From Anaeramoeba flamelloides (taxonomy: Eukaryota > Metamonada > Anaeramoebidae): a stretch of DNA of 64,000 bases. A program made the translations under genes and the position numbers. The notes below the pieces were generated by a model. It searched no databases. It was given only the letters and a program-made list of their open reading frames with translations, and was not told the origin of the DNA. This document shows positions 60,872 through 64,000 of this stretch, piece after piece. Every line of letters begins with the position of its first letter. Within the stretch, counting starts at the first letter, position 1. The DNA lies in NCBI GenBank assembly GCA_027625915.1, contig JANTQA010000063.1, positions 7,459,501 to 7,523,500 on the forward strand. Reading direction: 5' to 3'.

Positions 60872-63336
60872 CTTTAATAATGATACAATTTTGATAAAAT
60901 TCTATATTTGGTTTTATTTATTCCAAATACTACTAGAATTATAAGAAGAAAAATGCCAGATCTATCAGTTCTTCAAAATATTAAATAAAGGGGATTTATT
61001 GTAAAAATAATCCCATTCTACAATCCAAAAAAAAATCCAATAATAAGTATTCTTAAAGATCTGGAAAATATTCTTTTTTAAATACTAATTCAATTTTATC
61101 TTGGTAGAATTCATTTTGAGTATTTTATTTGACTCTATTTCAATTTTTAAATTTATTTGTCAAATTAAAAACTTTTTAAAAATCAAAAGTAATTTTTTGG
61201 CAAATAAAAAAATCAAAAGAAACGAAATTTTCACAGAGAGACAATAAAAACTAATCTCGAAAACTCACACCCAACAACAACTATAACAACACACCTCTTT
61301 AAATATTGCTTTAGCTTTTAAATATTTCCAAGATAAGAGGAATTATTACCTAATGAAGAAACACTAAAAAATGAAAATTGCAGAACAACATTTTGACTTT
61401 TAAAAAAACTTTCTATACTTTAATGATCAGTACTTTAAAGAGAAGAAACTCACACAACCATTTTTTTCTTTATAAAAATAACAAATTAATTTCAAATAGA
61501 GGAAAAATAAACTGAAAATTTTTAATCGAGGTCGTTTCAGTTGTTTGGGTTCCTTAGGTTCCTTTGGTTCCTCCTCTTTTTGTTTTTTTAGGTGTTTGGA
61601 AGAGGTTAAAAGGAATAAAAAATCATTATATGAATTGGTTGACTTGGCCGTGACTAACCTAAACCAAACTTGTTCATGGATCAGATCTTAAACGAATCGA
61701 ATTGAACTTATGCAAATGAAGAGAACTGAATCCAACGAATGTGATCTGAAACCAAACTAAAGTGAACTGAATTGAACTTTCCTTACAATCTGTCAAGTCG
61801 TCACTTTTACTGGTTTTTTGCTGTCTAGTCGGTATCTTGTACTGGGATTTTGCGAAAACTAGATTTGGGAAACTTGCAATAAAAAAAAAAATAAAAAAAA
61901 AAAAGCAAATCAAATAAAAATAAAAAAAGGAAAGTAACTTTTGTAAAAAACTCAGAGCTCTATAGATTTAACCTAAAAATCTATATATTTCTAAATTAAA
62001 ACTTAATAAAGTAACCTATTTCATTTGATCGATACTTGTTCAAATATTGAGATCCTCTTTATTAAAAAAAATTATGGTGGCGATCCAAAAAAATTCGATA
62101 TAATAGGGAAGAACCGCCAACCCATTCAACACTTTGTATACAAAAAAAACTTTCCAATCAAGTTTTTACTTTTTTTCTATTCTTTTGATCAAAACTCTCT
62201 TTCTATTTCTTGCTTTTCTTTCTCTTTTTCTTGTCTTTGTTTAGAAATAATTTTTTTTCTTTTCATTTTTTAAAGAAAAGATATCCTATGAGTTATAATC
62301 TTGCCTAAATTATAGCTAGAATAACCAACTTAAAATCCAATTTTAGAGTTTCAGGAAGTGCCGTAGAGTGCAATAGAGTGCCGTCAAGTGCCTAGCTTTT
62401 TTTTAATTTTAGAAATTAAAAGAAAATTAAATAAAATCTAATTGCAAACAGGGGGTAATTTTGTTGAATCGCATCTCTTCAATAATAATAAAAAAAAAAA
62501 AAAACTGAAACTCGTTTTAGATGAAAATCCTGTATTTTCAAAAAATATATTCTTAATCTTCTGATTTTATTTCGAAAAGATTTTGTAATTATTCATTGCT
62601 TCGAGAAAATGTGTGTTTTTTTGTTTAAAATATGTTTTCTGGGGATAAAAAATATCTTTTGTAAACTGGTTTGTGTATGACCTGTTCAAATTAAAAAATG
62701 AATTATTAAAATTGATCGAGTCAAATTATGAATCAAAATAATTTGTACATGGACACAGGAAAATGGTTTATATCAATTCCTTATAATTACTGAACTTATT
62801 TGTTGGATTTTTTTCTAAGTTTTAGTTTTGAAATAATATTTTTTTTTTTTTGGAAAATTCTCAAATGAGTTATTTTCAATTGAATTCAAATTCATTTTTA
62901 GATAGTTCAGGTATAGTAACGTAAAAAAAATCTGACATGACAATAATCCAGGACACGCTTTTTAATAATTAATCTTAGGAAAATTGATGTGCAATTTCTT
63001 TTATTTGAAATCAAATCCTTTTTAAATTATAACCTACCAATTTTTTTATGAACTCAGTAATAAACCGATTCCTAAAGTTCATTAAAGTGGGGTATCTCTA
63101 GAATACCTCATTTTTTGTTTGATGGCATATACAGATCAACTTTTTGTGAAAAACAATCTAATTTTATCGAGGTTTGCAAGAGTTTGGAAAATGATAATTT
63201 TTATTCTTGTTTTTTGATTGATTATTTGTGTTTTGAAACAAGTTTAATTTAATTAATCATCATTCTAATAAGTGAAGAGTTATAATTTTAAAAATTTGAT
63301 TTTAAATAAAAGAAATTATTCAGCAATTACACAACA
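60872..63336. other. 2.5-kb stretch without recognised exons
   Basis: If the DENN-PH gene extends to the right this is intron. It contains a patch (61675-61785) of imperfect GAACTGAA / GAATTGAAC direct repeats, a GGTTCCTT repeat (61548-61577) and family E copy 3 (62345-62430). The 79-codon minus-strand frame at 61674-61913 is composed of the former repeat. Confidence 0.5.
62345..62430 (+). repeat. Repeat family E, copy 3 (5' boxes only)
   Basis: It has AAGTGCCGTAGAGTGCAATA and GAGTGCCGTCAAGTGCC followed by a T-run and AATTTTAGAAATTAAAAG. It matches the start of copy 1. Confidence 0.75.
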
Positions 63337-63799
63337 ATTTCCGTAATATTATAATTAAAAAATCTTGTCAATGGATTATTTTCATGCACGGTATTTGATT
63401 CAATATTATAATTGAATTTTTGACCTGTATTTTTTTGGAACTCTTTTAATAATAGATGTAAAAATTTTTTAACAAACTTTTTCTTGTCTTTATTTTTTAT
63501 TTTTCTTTTCTTATTTTTTCTTTCAAATAATACATGATTCGGTTCTCAATGACATATAACGTTCTTGTTAATAATAATAATAAAATAATATTATTTATTA
63601 ATCCAAAGAAGAACAATACATATTTAAGTTGAAATTTTTTTAAATTAAAAAAATGTTCAATCATTGAGTAAATTGAGATATAATCAAAAACAGTCGAGTT
63701 TTTTTTTTTTTTCATAAAATACTCTTTTTGAGAATATTTCAATTGACTCCAATAAATTATTTTACAATTAGTATTAAAAATTAAATTAAAATTATTCAT
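63337..63799 (-). CDS. Possible small gene, longin-like start, unrecognised
   Basis: A 100-codon ORF opens at ATG 63799 with MNNFNLIFNTNCKIIYWSQL, a start pattern like those of longin-fold proteins (short strand, polar turn, strand with Tyr/Trp). A second frame (63337-63545) encodes KKFVKKFLHLLLKEFQ, then NNPLTRFFNYNITEIVV before TAA, more protein-like than the end of the first ORF. An intron around the AT-rich 63545-63620 region may join them. I found no splice pair whose phases work, so the structure is open. It could be a trafficking longin protein, part of the DENN gene to the left, or chance. Confidence 0.25.
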
Positions 63800-63966
63800 T
63801 TTTTATGGGAAAATAAAAAAAAAATAAAGGATTCTGTGCTATTTTGGGTGTTACAAAGAAAGATTGTGAAATAAACAATTCAAATTAAAAAAAAATCCAT
63901 CACATTATTTCTAGTATTGAATTATCAATAGGATCCAAAGAAAAAAAATAAATTGAAATTTCTTAC

Positions 63967-64000
63967 ATCGTTTGGTGCGTAGGCTTCAAGAAATAATGAA
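63967..64000 (-). CDS. Exon cut by right window edge
   Basis: Read on the minus strand, FLEAYAPND ends at a clean donor GTAAGA (63966-63961). The frame is open to the window edge. It may be an upstream exon of the DENN-PH gene or of another gene. No family can be assigned from 11 codons. Confidence 0.4.

Noticed and set aside
61674-61913. 79-codon minus-strand ORF
   Set aside because: It is made of imperfect GAACTGAA-type repeats and a poly-F start, without coding character.
1-64000. tRNA or rRNA genes
   Set aside because: I scanned for paired T-arms (GGTTCRA with matching stems) and cloverleaf spacing and saw none; a covariance-model scan (tRNAscan-SE) would settle it.
1-64000. CRISPR arrays, operons, ribosome binding sites
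   Set aside because: The sequence is eukaryotic nuclear DNA with spliceosomal introns; the direct repeats present are dispersed or tandem without uniform spacers.

Overview
This is a very AT-rich eukaryotic nuclear contig. It has long homopolymer tracts, spliceosomal GT-AG introns, the standard stop codons and wide gene spacing. The gene set is a free-living protist's: a heterotrimeric G-protein alpha subunit, an AVL9-type DENN protein, an RCC1-repeat plus double-BTB protein, CCT chaperonin epsilon, a Ras GTPase, an RGG/acidic protein and a DENN-PH protein. The RCC1-BTB architecture, the long KE/QE/NE/GR/DE low-complexity runs and the base composition fit an anaeramoebid metamonad (Anaeramoeba-like). 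That assignment is an inference from recognised protein families, not a database match.

Layout. Plus strand: G-alpha 3' part (1269-2076), AVL9 (9097-11298), RCC1-BTB (16571-18235). Minus strand: acidic MG-start protein (21809-22993), CCT5 (26709-34617, five exons), Ras (37065-40714, five exons), RGG/acidic/QN-rich protein (44391 to about 46489), weak exon islands including a CUE-like exon (49951-52700), DENN-PH protein (57817 to at least 60543, probably 60871), a weak small gene (63337-63799) and an exon cut by the right edge (63967-64000). All three confident plus-strand genes lie left of 18.3 kb and every confident gene right of 21.8 kb is on the minus strand.

The wide spacers and the large introns are filled with old interspersed repeats. 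I group them by eye into five dispersed families (A-E), a weak inverted pair (F) and a set of foldback elements with long inverted arms. The clearest case is an 863-bp foldback element (55367-56229) sitting inside a minus-strand copy of family C. It is flanked by TAA on both sides where related uninterrupted copies have a single TAA. A decayed LINE reverse-transcriptase fragment lies at about 48.34-48.73 kb.

Functionally, several products belong to small-GTPase and membrane-traffic control (G-alpha, Ras, two DENN proteins, RCC1-BTB). Nothing shows that they form one co-regulated unit. Splice structures for CCT5 and Ras are internally consistent in phase and protein alignment. Structures for the low-complexity genes and exon islands are less certain.
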